A stretch of 64,000 nucleotides of DNA, taken from the NCBI GenBank assembly GCA_902594745.1, contig CACJNF010000001.1, positions 186,001 through 250,000 of the forward strand. Direction: 5' to 3'. A program made the translations under genes and the position numbers. Within the stretch, counting starts at the first letter, position 1. Each line of letters opens with the position of its first letter. The stretch is from an uncultured Bacteroidota bacterium (GTDB lineage Bacteria; Bacteroidota; Bacteroidia; Flavobacteriales; Flavobacteriaceae). The notes beneath the pieces were generated by a model. That model searched no databases. It was given only the letters and a program-made list of their open reading frames with translations, and had not been told where the DNA came from. This document shows, one piece after another, positions 54,199-62,726 of this stretch.

Positions 54199-55521
54199 CT
54201 ATGCCAACTTACTTTTGTCAATTCTAGGAACTCTAATTAATAATAATGCTCCAACAAAAAAGAAAAACATAAAAATTAAAACTGAGAATCTAACTGAGCC
54301 TGTTAATTGAGCAGAGAAGGCATAGAATAGCAAACCAAAGAAAATACCTATTTTTTCAGTTACATCATAAAAACTAAAAAAAGATGTAGTATCCTTTGTT
54401 TCAGGTATAAACAGGGAAAAGGTAGCTCTAGCAACAGTTTGTGTCCCCCCCATTAAAAGGCCAACAAGTCCTGCAATCATGTAAAATTGATTTGGAGTTT
54501 CAATATAATAGGCATAGAAACATACTAATGACCAAAGAAAGATTGCAAAAGTTAGTACTATAATATTTCCAAATTTTTGAGCCAATTTTGTAAAACTATA
54601 TGCTCCACCAATTGCAACAATCTGAATAAGTAAAATGCTAATTATAAGACCAGCTGTTTGTTCACTAGCACTTGGCCACTGAATTTCAGTAACTCCAAAG
54701 TAAGATGCAATATAAAGTACAGTTTGCAGAGAAAATGAAAAAATGAAAAATGCTAACAAGAATCTTGTAAACCTTTTACTAGATCTAATAACCTCATAAA
54801 CGCTCCTTAACTCCTTAAACCCATTCCAAATAATATTTTTTGGAATATTTATCTCCCTATTTCCTTTAGGTAAATGATAAAAAGAGTATTGACTAAAACC
54901 TAACCACCACAATCCAGTTAATGCAAAAGACATCTTCATGGCATTTTTATCAGAGCTAAACCCAAAATCTTCATAGAAATAAATCATTACTAGATTTATC
55001 AAGAGAAGGATAACACTTCCTATATACCCCATTGTATATCCTCTAGCACTTACCATATTTGTTTGTTTGGGAAAAGTAATATCATTTAAATATGAATTGT
55101 AATAGACCAGACTACCCCAGAATCCAAGTAATGATAGGAAATATAGGATAAGACTGAATTCTATATTTTCTAATTCAAACCAATATAGTCCGATACATGA
55201 AATAGAGCCCATGTAGACAAAAAACTTCATAAAAATTTTTTTATTACCTATATAATCCGCTATACCACTAAGCATAGGTGATATAAATGCAATTAAAAGG
55301 AAACAAATTCCTGAAAGAAAACTAATTAAGGTGTCTTTGTTTACGTCTAAATTAAATATCATAATTGAGCTGATATCAGAGAAAACATATGTAGAGTAAT
55401 ATATTGGAAAAATTGCTGAAGAAATAACTAACGAATAAACTGAATTTGCCCAGTCATATATTGTCCATGCACCAATCAATTTTTTACTTCCTTTTGGATG
55501 GTCGGTTTTTTTATTTAGCAT
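54199..55521 (-). CDS. UMF1-type MFS transporter
   Basis: A 440-residue protein with about 12 membrane helices. The start GAWTIYDWANSVYSLVISSAIFP is the signature of the UMF1 (unknown major facilitator, Atg22-like) family. A GLLMGGTQTVARATFSLFIP block follows in the second half. Related yeast Atg22 exports amino acids from the vacuole, but the bacterial substrate is unknown. It diverges from msrB across a 66-bp gap. Confidence 0.9.
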   Translation of the reverse strand: MLNKKTDHPKGSKKLIGAWTIYDWANSVYSLVISSAIFPIYYSTYVFSDISSIMIFNLDVNKDTLISFLSGICFLLIAFISPMLSGIADYIGNKKIFMKFFVYMGSISCIGLYWFELENIEFSLILYFLSLLGFWGSLVYYNSYLNDITFPKQTNMVSARGYTMGYIGSVILLLINLVMIYFYEDFGFSSDKNAMKMSFALTGLWWLGFSQYSFYHLPKGNREINIPKNIIWNGFKELRSVYEVIRSSKRFTRFLLAFFIFSFSLQTVLYIASYFGVTEIQWPSASEQTAGLIISILLIQIVAIGGAYSFTKLAQKFGNIIVLTFAIFLWSLVCFYAYYIETPNQFYMIAGLVGLLMGGTQTVARATFSLFIPETKDTTSFFSFYDVTEKIGIFFGLLFYAFSAQLTGSVRFSVLIFMFFFFVGALLLIRVPRIDKSKLA

Positions 55522-55533
55522 AAATTTAAATGA

Positions 55534-55578
55534 TTGACAAAGTAAGTAAATAAATTAAAAGATATTTATATTTGTCAA
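55534..55578. promoter_or_regulatory. Divergent MFS/msrB promoter region with an 8-bp inverted repeat
   Basis: TTGACAAA (55534-55541) and TTTGTCAA (55571-55578) form an inverted repeat 29 nt apart between two divergent genes. On the plus strand TATATTTG (55567-55574) is a perfect -7 box 13 nt before the msrB ATG. On the minus strand TTACTTTG (55545-55538) is a 7/8 match before the MFS gene. The symmetry may simply be the two promoters, or an operator over both. Confidence 0.4.
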
Positions 55579-55587
55579 AAAATATAG

Positions 55588-56082
55588 ATGTACTTAAAAT
55601 TGCACTTATTTGGACTAGTTTTTTTTAGTTTTACACTATTAAACTGCCAAACACAATTAGATAAAGAAGAACCTAAAATAACCTATAAAGTGAATAAATC
55701 AGAAGAAGAGTGGAAAGAAGAATTATCTCCTGAAGAATTTGAGATACTAAGAAATGCGGGTACTGAAAGACCCCATACTGGAATATATAATATGCATTTT
55801 GAAGATGGAGTTTATGTATGCAAGGGATGCGGACAACCTCTATTTAAAAGCGGAAGTAAGTTTATGTCCGATTGTGGCTGGCCAAGCTATGAAGGAGCAA
55901 TTCCAGGTGCAATTGTTTACAAAAAAGATACAAGTTTAGGAATGATTAGAACTGAGATTTTATGTTCTAATTGTGGAGGGCATCAAGGTCATGTTTTTGA
56001 CGATGGCCCAACGGCAACTGGTAAAAGATATTGTGTTAATTCTGCAAGTATAAATTTTATAAATAATAAAAGAAATGACTAA
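55588..56082 (+). CDS. msrB: Peptide-methionine (R)-S-oxide reductase, lipoprotein form
   Basis: A 164-residue repair enzyme reducing methionine-R-sulfoxide in proteins. Signal peptide with lipid cysteine Cys20 (TLLNC), so it works in the periplasm. Zinc cysteines Cys78/Cys81 and Cys126/Cys129, and catalytic Cys149 in GKRYCVNSASINF. It lacks a fused MsrA domain. It overlaps lpdA by 8 bp. Periplasmic oxidant repair is its likely role; the reductant is unknown. Confidence 0.94.
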   Translation: MYLKLHLFGLVFFSFTLLNCQTQLDKEEPKITYKVNKSEEEWKEELSPEEFEILRNAGTERPHTGIYNMHFEDGVYVCKGCGQPLFKSGSKFMSDCGWPSYEGAIPGAIVYKKDTSLGMIRTEILCSNCGGHQGHVFDDGPTATGKRYCVNSASINFINNKRND

Positions 56083-57466
56083 AAAATACGATTTAATTGT
56101 TCTAGGAAGTGGTCCAGGTGGATATGTTACTGCAATTAGGGCATCTCAACTAGGACTAAAGACTGCTATAGTCGAAAAAGAAAGTCTGGGTGGAGTTTGT
56201 TTAAATTGGGGTTGTATCCCAACTAAGGCTTTATTAAAGTCTGCACAAGTATTCGAATACTTAAAAAAAGCTGATTCATATGGACTAAAAGTTAAAGATT
56301 TTGATAAAGATTTTGATTCGGTTGTTAAAAGGTCAAGGAGCGTGGCTGATGGAATGAGTAAAGGAGTAACTTTTCTAATGAAGAAGAACAAGATTGATGT
56401 TATTAATGGTTATGGTAAAGTATCACCAAACAAAAAAGTTTCAGTTGAAAATGATGGTGAAGTACAAGAATTTGAGTCTTCAAATATCATTATAGCTACA
56501 GGAGGTAGATCAAGAGTAATTGATTCTATCCCTCAAGATGGTAAAAAAATCATTGGTTATAGAGAAGCTATGACACTTCCAAAACAACCTAAAAAAATAA
56601 TAATTGTTGGATCAGGTGCAATTGGAATTGAATTTGCATATTTCTATAATTCAATGGGTACTGAGGTGAAAATAATTGAATATTTGGACAGAGTCCTACC
56701 TATTGAAGACAAAGATATTTCAAATCAACTTAGCAAAAATTTTAAGAAGTCAGGAATTGAAATATTAACTAGCTCTGAAGTCATTTCATCTGATACTAAG
56801 GGAAAGGGTGTGAAGCTTCAAGTTAAGTCTAACGGTCAAATATCTGAGCATGAAGCTGACGTTGTCTTATCTGCAGTAGGTGTAAAGAGTAATATAGAAA
56901 ATATTGGTCTTGAAGAAGTTGGAATAGCAGTTGATAAAGATAAAATTATAGTCGATGAGTTTTATCAAACAAATATCCCTGGATACTATGCAATTGGAGA
57001 TGTTACATCTGGACAAGCATTAGCTCATGTTGCTTCTGCTGAAGGAATACTTTGCGTTGAAAAAATTGCTAAACATGATGTAGAGCCAATTGATTATGAT
57101 AATATACCTGGATGCACATATTGTTCTCCTGAGGTTGCATCTGTTGGATTAACTGAAGAAAAGGCAATTGAAAAAGGATATCAAGTTAAGGTTGGTAAAT
57201 TTCCTTTCACTGCATCCGGAAAGGCACAAGCATCTGGTCATCCAGATGGATTTGTTAAAGTTGTTTTTGATGAAAAGTATGGAGAATGGTTGGGCTGTCA
57301 CATGATTGGTGCTGGAGTTACTGATATGATTGCAGAAGCTGTTTTAGGAAGAAAGCTTGAGACAACGGGTAAAGAAATACTTAAGTCTGTTCATCCTCAC
57401 CCGACAATGAGTGAAGCATTAATGGAGGCTGTTGCTGATGCTTACGATGAGGTTATTCATCTTTAG
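56075..57466 (+). CDS. lpdA: Dihydrolipoyl dehydrogenase (E3)
   Basis: A 463-residue FAD disulfide oxidoreductase, the E3 subunit of 2-oxoacid dehydrogenases and the glycine cleavage system. FAD loop GSGPGG at 11-16, redox disulfide Cys42-Cys47 in GGVCLNWGCIPTKAL, NAD loop IIVGSGAIGIEFA, and the catalytic HPHPTMSEAL at the C-terminus. It starts inside the end of msrB. It overlaps aroQ tail-to-tail by 14 bp. Confidence 0.96.
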   Translation: MTKKYDLIVLGSGPGGYVTAIRASQLGLKTAIVEKESLGGVCLNWGCIPTKALLKSAQVFEYLKKADSYGLKVKDFDKDFDSVVKRSRSVADGMSKGVTFLMKKNKIDVINGYGKVSPNKKVSVENDGEVQEFESSNIIIATGGRSRVIDSIPQDGKKIIGYREAMTLPKQPKKIIIVGSGAIGIEFAYFYNSMGTEVKIIEYLDRVLPIEDKDISNQLSKNFKKSGIEILTSSEVISSDTKGKGVKLQVKSNGQISEHEADVVLSAVGVKSNIENIGLEEVGIAVDKDKIIVDEFYQTNIPGYYAIGDVTSGQALAHVASAEGILCVEKIAKHDVEPIDYDNIPGCTYCSPEVASVGLTEEKAIEKGYQVKVGKFPFTASGKAQASGHPDGFVKVVFDEKYGEWLGCHMIGAGVTDMIAEAVLGRKLETTGKEILKSVHPHPTMSEALMEAVADAYDEVIHL

Positions 57467-57875
57467 CAAAGAAGCTTTCAATTGCTAATTCATAGCTTTT
57501 TAGTCCAAATCCAATAATTATCCCATCAACTACTGGAGATAAATATGAGCTATGTCTGAACTCTTCTCTCGAAAAAGTATTAGATATATGAACTTCAATA
57601 ACTTTGGTGTCAATCGCTTTTATTGCATCACCTATACCAACAGAAGTGTGAGTGTATGCAGCAGCATTAATTATTATTCCATCTGAGTCCCTAGAATCTT
57701 GAATAAAATTTATTAATTCACCTTCAACATTTGATTGATGATATTCTAAATTAATATTAGGATATTTTAGTCTAAGTGAATTAAGAAAAGTTTGAAAATC
57801 TTGATTACCATAAATATCCGTCTCTCTTGAACCAAGGAGATTCAAATTGGGACCATTAATTATTGTTAATTTCAT
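57453..57875 (-). CDS. aroQ: 3-dehydroquinate dehydratase, type II
   Basis: A 140-residue shikimate-pathway enzyme that forms dodecamers. It begins LTIINGPNLNLLGSRETDIYG, with the catalytic tyrosine about Tyr22, INAAAYTHTSVGIGDAI, and EVHISNTFSREEFRHSSYLSP. Full length for the family. It diverges from xerD with 36 bp between starts and overlaps the end of lpdA. Confidence 0.96.
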   Translation of the reverse strand: MKLTIINGPNLNLLGSRETDIYGNQDFQTFLNSLRLKYPNINLEYHQSNVEGELINFIQDSRDSDGIIINAAAYTHTSVGIGDAIKAIDTKVIEVHISNTFSREEFRHSSYLSPVVDGIIIGFGLKSYELAIESFFAKDE

Positions 57876-57911
57876 ATATTATAAAGGTAATGCTTAAACA
57901 GGAATAAAAAA

Positions 57912-58808
57912 ATGAATTGGGATACTAGCATTGAGAATTTTAAGAATTATCTTAAACTGGAAAGAGGTTTAAGTATAAATTCAATAAAAAGCTATGAATT
58001 TGATATAGTTCAATTTAAAAATTTTATAATTGAAAATAAGATTGATGAGTCACCAAAAAAATGTAGTAAATCAACAGTTAAAAGATATCTATATAAAAAT
58101 TTCTCAAACAAAAATACTAGGAGTCAAGCCAGAAGTATTTCAGCATTAAAAGGTTTTTTTAATTACTTGTTATTTGAAGGTAAAATTAATTCATCTCCTT
58201 TGAATGATATAGAGAGTCCTAAAATTGAAAATAAATTACCAGAGGTTTTAACAGAAGATGAAATAAAAAGATTGATTTCTTCAGTTAAAATTGATTCTGA
58301 ATTTGGACAAAGAAATAAAGCTATAATTGAAGTTTTATATGGGACAGGGATTAGAGTAAGTGAGCTTACTGAGCTAAAGATATCAAACATTTTTTTCAAT
58401 GAGAATATTATAAAAGTAACTGGAAAGGGGAATAGAGAAAGGTATGTCCCATTAGGGAAAATTGCCTCAATAGAAATTAAAAAGTATTTAAATGCTAGAG
58501 AAAAATTAAAAATTGATTCAAAATTTTCCGATATACTTTTTTTAAATAGATATGGGAGACAGCTAACAAGATCAATGATATTTAAGGTTATAAATGATTC
58601 TTCTATAAATGCAGGAATTGATAAAAAAATTAGCCCTCATACATTAAGACACTCATATGCTACTCATTTACTAAAAAATGGCGCTGACTTAAGAACAATT
58701 CAACTTATACTTGGACATGAGAGTATAACTACAACGGAAATATATACTCACTTAGATACTTTTCATTTAGAAGAAGTTTTAAAAAAATACCACCCTAGAG
58801 AAAATTAA
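57912..58808 (+). CDS. xerD: Tyrosine recombinase XerC/XerD family
   Basis: A 298-residue site-specific recombinase that resolves chromosome dimers at dif. The N-terminal SAM-like DNA-binding domain is about 1-95. The catalytic set is Arg148 (GTGIRVSEL), Lys172, His243 and Arg246 (HTLRHSYATH), His269 (LGHESI) and nucleophile Tyr278 (IYTHLD), all present. It is a housekeeping copy beside aroQ, not an island integrase, with no attachment site nearby. It is a single-recombinase candidate, but whether a second Xer exists cannot be seen from here. Confidence 0.94.
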   Translation: MNWDTSIENFKNYLKLERGLSINSIKSYEFDIVQFKNFIIENKIDESPKKCSKSTVKRYLYKNFSNKNTRSQARSISALKGFFNYLLFEGKINSSPLNDIESPKIENKLPEVLTEDEIKRLISSVKIDSEFGQRNKAIIEVLYGTGIRVSELTELKISNIFFNENIIKVTGKGNRERYVPLGKIASIEIKKYLNAREKLKIDSKFSDILFLNRYGRQLTRSMIFKVINDSSINAGIDKKISPHTLRHSYATHLLKNGADLRTIQLILGHESITTTEIYTHLDTFHLEEVLKKYHPREN

Positions 58809-58810
58809 GA

Positions 58811-59509
58811 TTAATCTTTCATTAATCTGAATCCCTCACCATGAACATTGATGATTTTAAGTGATGAGTCTTTTTCAAGATACTTTCTCAGTTTAGCAAT
58901 ATATACATCCATACTTCTTGATGTGAAATAATTAGCATCTCTCCAGATTTTATTTAAGGCAATATCTCTAGGTAGCAAATCGTCAAAATTTAATACTAAC
59001 ATCTTTAATAGCTGATTCTCCTTAGGAGAAAGTTTAAAAGAATCTCCTTCTTTATGAGTTAATATTCTAAGTTTAGAATTAAAAGAAAATTCACCAAAAT
59101 CAAACTCAAAAATATCTTTTTCCTCAGTATTTACTGATGGTTTTCTATTAAGTATAGATTTTATTTTTGCTAGAAGTATTTCAGAGTCAAAAGGTTTTGT
59201 CAAATAATCATCTGCACCTAACTTATATCCTTTCAAAACATCATCTTTTAGATTTTTTGCAGTAAGGAAAATAAGGGGTATAGCTTCATTAACTTCTCTA
59301 ATTTCTTTTGCCAATGTTAAACCGTCTTTAAATGGCATCATTATATCTAGAATGCATAAATCAAATTCTGATTTATTAAACTTTTCGAAGCCCTCGATTC
59401 CATTGGCTGCAAGTGTTACCTCATAATTATTAATAGTTAGATAGTCTTTAAGTATCCTTCCAAAATTAGGATCATCTTCTACTAATAGAATTTTTTTATC
59501 TGATTTCAT
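58811..59509 (-). CDS. OmpR-family response regulator
   Basis: A 232-residue two-component regulator. The receiver domain (about 1-120) has acidic EDD at 11-13, phospho-acceptor Asp55 (LCILDIMMP) and the LTKPFD lysine near 107. A winged-helix DNA-binding domain (about 135-230) ends YIAKLRKYLEKDSSLKIIN and GEGFRLMKD. It overlaps the kinase gene upstream by 14 bp. Target genes are unknown. Confidence 0.95.
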   Translation of the reverse strand: MKSDKKILLVEDDPNFGRILKDYLTINNYEVTLAANGIEGFEKFNKSEFDLCILDIMMPFKDGLTLAKEIREVNEAIPLIFLTAKNLKDDVLKGYKLGADDYLTKPFDSEILLAKIKSILNRKPSVNTEEKDIFEFDFGEFSFNSKLRILTHKEGDSFKLSPKENQLLKMLVLNFDDLLPRDIALNKIWRDANYFTSRSMDVYIAKLRKYLEKDSSLKIINVHGEGFRLMKD

Positions 59510-61085
59510 CTTTAAGTATTTTAATATTTATATAGAACTTAGTTCCAGAACCTTTCTTACTTTCAAGCATAATTTTACCCTTATGAAAATCAACAATCTT
59601 TTTAACATATGAAAGACCTAATCCGTGTCCTTTAATATCATGTATATCTCCATTTTGTTCTCTATAAAATTTTTCAAATACCATCTTTTGAGTATTCTTA
59701 TCCATACCAATTCCGTTGTCTTGTACACATATCTCTATATCATCATCAATGTTTCTTGTTGAGACTATAATTGAGGGTTTGCTTTTGGAGTATTTAACTG
59801 CATTATCTAAAATATTAATAATAATATTTTCTAAATGATTGCTATTTCCTAATATACTTGAGTTATCCGCATTTAATGAAAGTTTAATAGAGCCCTTGTT
59901 ACTTTCAACTATAAGCTTTACATGTTCAACAGCATCCTCAATTACCTCATGGATGTTTGTCTTTTCCATATCAAATGGATTAGAACTTTTCTCCAACTGG
60001 GATATCCTAAGGATATTTTCAACTTGAGATAGCATTCTTGAATTCTCTTCTCTAATCATACCCAGATATGAAGTGAATTTATCATTAATATTATTTGAAC
60101 TTGATATTGCATCTAGTGCTAAATTAATAGTTGCAATAGGTGTTTTAAATTCATGGGAAATATTATTAATAAAGTCACTCTTTATTTCAGATAGCTTTTT
60201 TTGTTGAATAATTTGATATAAAGCACTTGTTGAAATAACAATAATAATTAAGGTGAGCATAAAAGATAGAGTAGCAACACCTATTATTCCTGATATAACA
60301 TATTCTTGTTTTTCAGGAAATGAAACAATAAGATCATATTTTATGGGACTAGATCTATCATATAAAAAAGGTATAGAATATTTTGGACCTGATTGAACCT
60401 CAATATAATTATTGGATTTAACTTTTGTAGAAAGATTATTACTATATATTCCAAACTCATAAGGGGTAGTGATATTTCTATCACTAAAGCCTTGGTTTAA
60501 GAGAATCTGAATCTCTCTAGAAGTTGTTCTCTTATGAATTGGTAATGAAGATGCATATTCTTGGAAAGCAGATTTATATTTTTCAAATTTAAATAAGTCA
60601 ATATCCTCAACACTCTTTAATTTAGAAATTGAAGCATTTAGCCTATTTTCTCTTCTATCAAATATGTTCTTATTAACAATAGTGGTCTTAACTGCTTTAT
60701 AATCCTTTAAATTATCATCTCCATATCTGTTTGATAAATTATCAGGGAGGTTGATATTATAATCTTCTTCTAGAATACCATAAGCAAAAAAGGTAGAAAG
60801 ATTAGAAGATTGATCCTCATCTAAAAATAGAAAAACATCTGTGAAATTTTGTTCATTTGGTGTTCCGATGGAGTCAATTAACATTTGATAAGTATTTACA
60901 TAATCATTTAATTCCCTACTTTGAATTTCATCAACAACTTCTCTTAGTGTTCGATTGACAGCTAAAGAAAACTCTTCTTCCTTATTCTTCCATGATGAAT
61001 ATATCCAGTATCCTTGCATCAGAATTATTCCTATTAAGGAAAATGACATTAGAAGAACAAGTGATGTATATAGTTTTCTATTCAT
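59496..61085 (-). CDS. Sensor histidine kinase
   Basis: A 529-residue membrane kinase. Membrane helix 1 at about 8-30 (LVLLMSFSLIGIILMQGYWI), a long periplasmic sensor region (about 31-260) with no domain I recognise, membrane helix 2 at about 262-290, and phospho-acceptor His311 in FINNISHEFKTPIATINLAL. The ATPase domain has NILDNAVKYSK, DNGIGMD and GHGLGLSYVKKI. It forms a pair with the overlapping regulator. The stimulus is unknown. Gene order places it downstream of coaE, with a hairpin between. Confidence 0.95.
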   Translation of the reverse strand: MNRKLYTSLVLLMSFSLIGIILMQGYWIYSSWKNKEEEFSLAVNRTLREVVDEIQSRELNDYVNTYQMLIDSIGTPNEQNFTDVFLFLDEDQSSNLSTFFAYGILEEDYNINLPDNLSNRYGDDNLKDYKAVKTTIVNKNIFDRRENRLNASISKLKSVEDIDLFKFEKYKSAFQEYASSLPIHKRTTSREIQILLNQGFSDRNITTPYEFGIYSNNLSTKVKSNNYIEVQSGPKYSIPFLYDRSSPIKYDLIVSFPEKQEYVISGIIGVATLSFMLTLIIIVISTSALYQIIQQKKLSEIKSDFINNISHEFKTPIATINLALDAISSSNNINDKFTSYLGMIREENSRMLSQVENILRISQLEKSSNPFDMEKTNIHEVIEDAVEHVKLIVESNKGSIKLSLNADNSSILGNSNHLENIIINILDNAVKYSKSKPSIIVSTRNIDDDIEICVQDNGIGMDKNTQKMVFEKFYREQNGDIHDIKGHGLGLSYVKKIVDFHKGKIMLESKKGSGTKFYINIKILKDEIR

Positions 61086-61118
61086 AGCCTATAAAATTCT
61101 CAAAATTTAAATTCATAA

Positions 61119-61141
61119 TTTCTTAATAAAATGTTAAGAAA
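61119..61141 (-). terminator. Hairpin directly after the coaE stop
   Basis: On the minus strand TTTCTTAA/TTAAGAAA form an 8-bp stem with a 7-nt loop (CATTTTA), beginning at the base after the coaE stop and followed by a mixed T-rich stretch with no clean U tract. A weak terminator between the recN-fabI-coaE string and the kinase operon. Confidence 0.4.
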
Positions 61142-61729
61142 CTACTTTAGGTTTATTAATTTATCGTGAATTTCTAATACTTTGCCCTCCAATTCAGTGA
61201 AATTAATATTATCAATTATAAAATCACATTTATCAATAATTGAAGTTTCATTCATCTGATTCTGTATTCGATTTAACACATCATCTCTAGACAGCTTATC
61301 TCTTTGCATAACCCTATCAATTCTAATTTCCTTAGGGGCTTTAACGTATATAATCTTATCAAAAAGATTCTCTGTTTTAGTTTCAAAAATAATTGCTGCT
61401 TCTTTTACGACATAGCTCTCGTCTCTATGTTTAAAGCAAAAATTATCAAAATCTTCAGCTACTGCAGGGTGAATTATTGAATTTAGAGACTTAAGTTTTT
61501 CTTTATCGTTAAAGACTATTTTAGAAACTAATTTTGAGTTTAGTTCATTTTCATTATAAATATCTTCTCCAAATAGTTGTTTTATTGAGAATATGATTTT
61601 TTTATCTGAGCTTATTAATTCTTTTGCTGATTCATCAGCATTGTAGGTGCTTATCCCAATTTTTTTAAAGATCTCTAAAACACTAGACTTACCAGATCCA
61701 ATTCCTCCGGTTAATCCGATAATTTTCAT
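61142..61729 (-). CDS. coaE: Dephospho-CoA kinase
   Basis: A 195-residue P-loop kinase, the last step of coenzyme A synthesis. P-loop GGIGSGKS at 8-15, NADESAKELI, IIHPAVAEDF, and VVKEAAIIFET. Full length for the family. Its ATG overlaps the fabI stop by one base, so the two are co-translated. It is followed at once by a weak hairpin. Confidence 0.95.
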   Translation of the reverse strand: MKIIGLTGGIGSGKSSVLEIFKKIGISTYNADESAKELISSDKKIIFSIKQLFGEDIYNENELNSKLVSKIVFNDKEKLKSLNSIIHPAVAEDFDNFCFKHRDESYVVKEAAIIFETKTENLFDKIIYVKAPKEIRIDRVMQRDKLSRDDVLNRIQNQMNETSIIDKCDFIIDNINFTELEGKVLEIHDKLINLK

Positions 61730-62541
61730 TATGAATTTAATTTATCAATAATTTCTTGACTTACACCAACACTTGAAAATCCCCCATCATTATAAATATT
61801 TTGAAGAGTAACTCTTTTAGTGTAATCAGAGAAAAGCGATACGGTTAGTTTAGCACAATCTTCAGCAGTAGCGTTACCAAGTGGTGATGTTAAATCAGCA
61901 TATTTAAGAAAATCATCTAATCCTTTTACTCCTTTTCCAGCAGTAGTTAAAGTTGGTGATTGAGATATTGTATTTACTCTAACATTTTTTTCTTTACCAA
62001 AGAAATAGCCAAAGCTTCTTGCAATGGATTCTAAATATGCCTTATTGTCAGCCATATCGTTATAATTTGGAAAAGTCCTTTGTGCAGCTATATATGTTAA
62101 AGCAACAATACTACCCCACTCGTTCATTGCATCTAATTTTAGTAGAGATTGCATAAGCTTGTGAAAAGATACTGCAGAAACATCCCAACCTTTAGCTAAC
62201 CAATCATAATTTAAGTCTGTATAGTGTTTACCTTTTCTAACATTAACAGACATTCCTATCGAATGAAGAACGAAATCTAATTTTCCGTTAAACTTTTCAG
62301 TTGCATGAGAAATTAATTTTTCTAAATCTTCTAAATTGGTTGCATCGGCAGGAATTATTTCAGAATTAGTTTTTTCAGCTAATTCATTAATTGTCCCCAT
62401 CCTTATAGAAACAGGGGCATTAGTAAGGATAAACTCACCTCCTTCTTCATATACTTTTTCAGCAGTTTTCCATGCAATAGAACTATCATCTAGCGCACCA
62501 AAAATTATACCTTTTTTACCTTTTAAAATAGAATTTGACAT
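61729..62541 (-). CDS. fabI: Enoyl-[acyl-carrier-protein] reductase
   Basis: A 270-residue short-chain dehydrogenase-like enzyme, the final reductase of the fatty acid elongation cycle. N-terminal GKKGIIFGALDDSSIAWKTA for NAD, FVLHSIGMS, and the Tyr-x6-Lys pair in NYNDMADNKAYLESIARS, typical of FabI. Full length. It is coupled to coaE and to a small membrane protein gene upstream, which overlaps its ATG by one base. Confidence 0.95.
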   Translation of the reverse strand: MSNSILKGKKGIIFGALDDSSIAWKTAEKVYEEGGEFILTNAPVSIRMGTINELAEKTNSEIIPADATNLEDLEKLISHATEKFNGKLDFVLHSIGMSVNVRKGKHYTDLNYDWLAKGWDVSAVSFHKLMQSLLKLDAMNEWGSIVALTYIAAQRTFPNYNDMADNKAYLESIARSFGYFFGKEKNVRVNTISQSPTLTTAGKGVKGLDDFLKYADLTSPLGNATAEDCAKLTVSLFSDYTKRVTLQNIYNDGGFSSVGVSQEIIDKLNS

Positions 62542-62705
62542 TACTTATATTTTTTATTTTTTGGTTTCTGCCAACTAAATGCTGACCCAATTACAACACC
62601 TACTGCTAACCATACTGGTTGGTTTGTTGAAGCAAAAACTGCCGCTCCAATTGCAGTCCAAACACCAATCCATGCACCACTATTATTAGAATTCTTATGT
62701 TTCAT
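62541..62705 (-). CDS. Small membrane protein, 54 residues
   Basis: Sequence begins MKHKNSNNSGAW. It has two short hydrophobic segments (about 12-26 and 31-44) and a basic tail (QKPKNKKYK). The Lys/Asn-rich start followed by WIGVWTAIGAAVFASTN and VWLAVGVVIGSAF suggests a two-helix hairpin with both ends inside. No homologue is recognised. GTG or ATG codons up to 21 bp upstream are possible starts; I use the one nearest the helix. Its stop overlaps the fabI ATG, and recN ends 21 bp upstream, so it is in the same string. Real coding is supported by the coupling and the membrane pattern, not by a known family. Confidence 0.6.
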   Translation of the reverse strand: MKHKNSNNSGAWIGVWTAIGAAVFASTNQPVWLAVGVVIGSAFSWQKPKNKKYK

Positions 62706-62726
62706 AATCATATTATAAAGATACAC

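Noticed and set aside
57912-58808. Tyrosine recombinase as an island integrase for the sulfatase locus
   Set aside because: It is 34 kb away among housekeeping genes, of XerC/D size and pattern, with no attachment repeat nearby.
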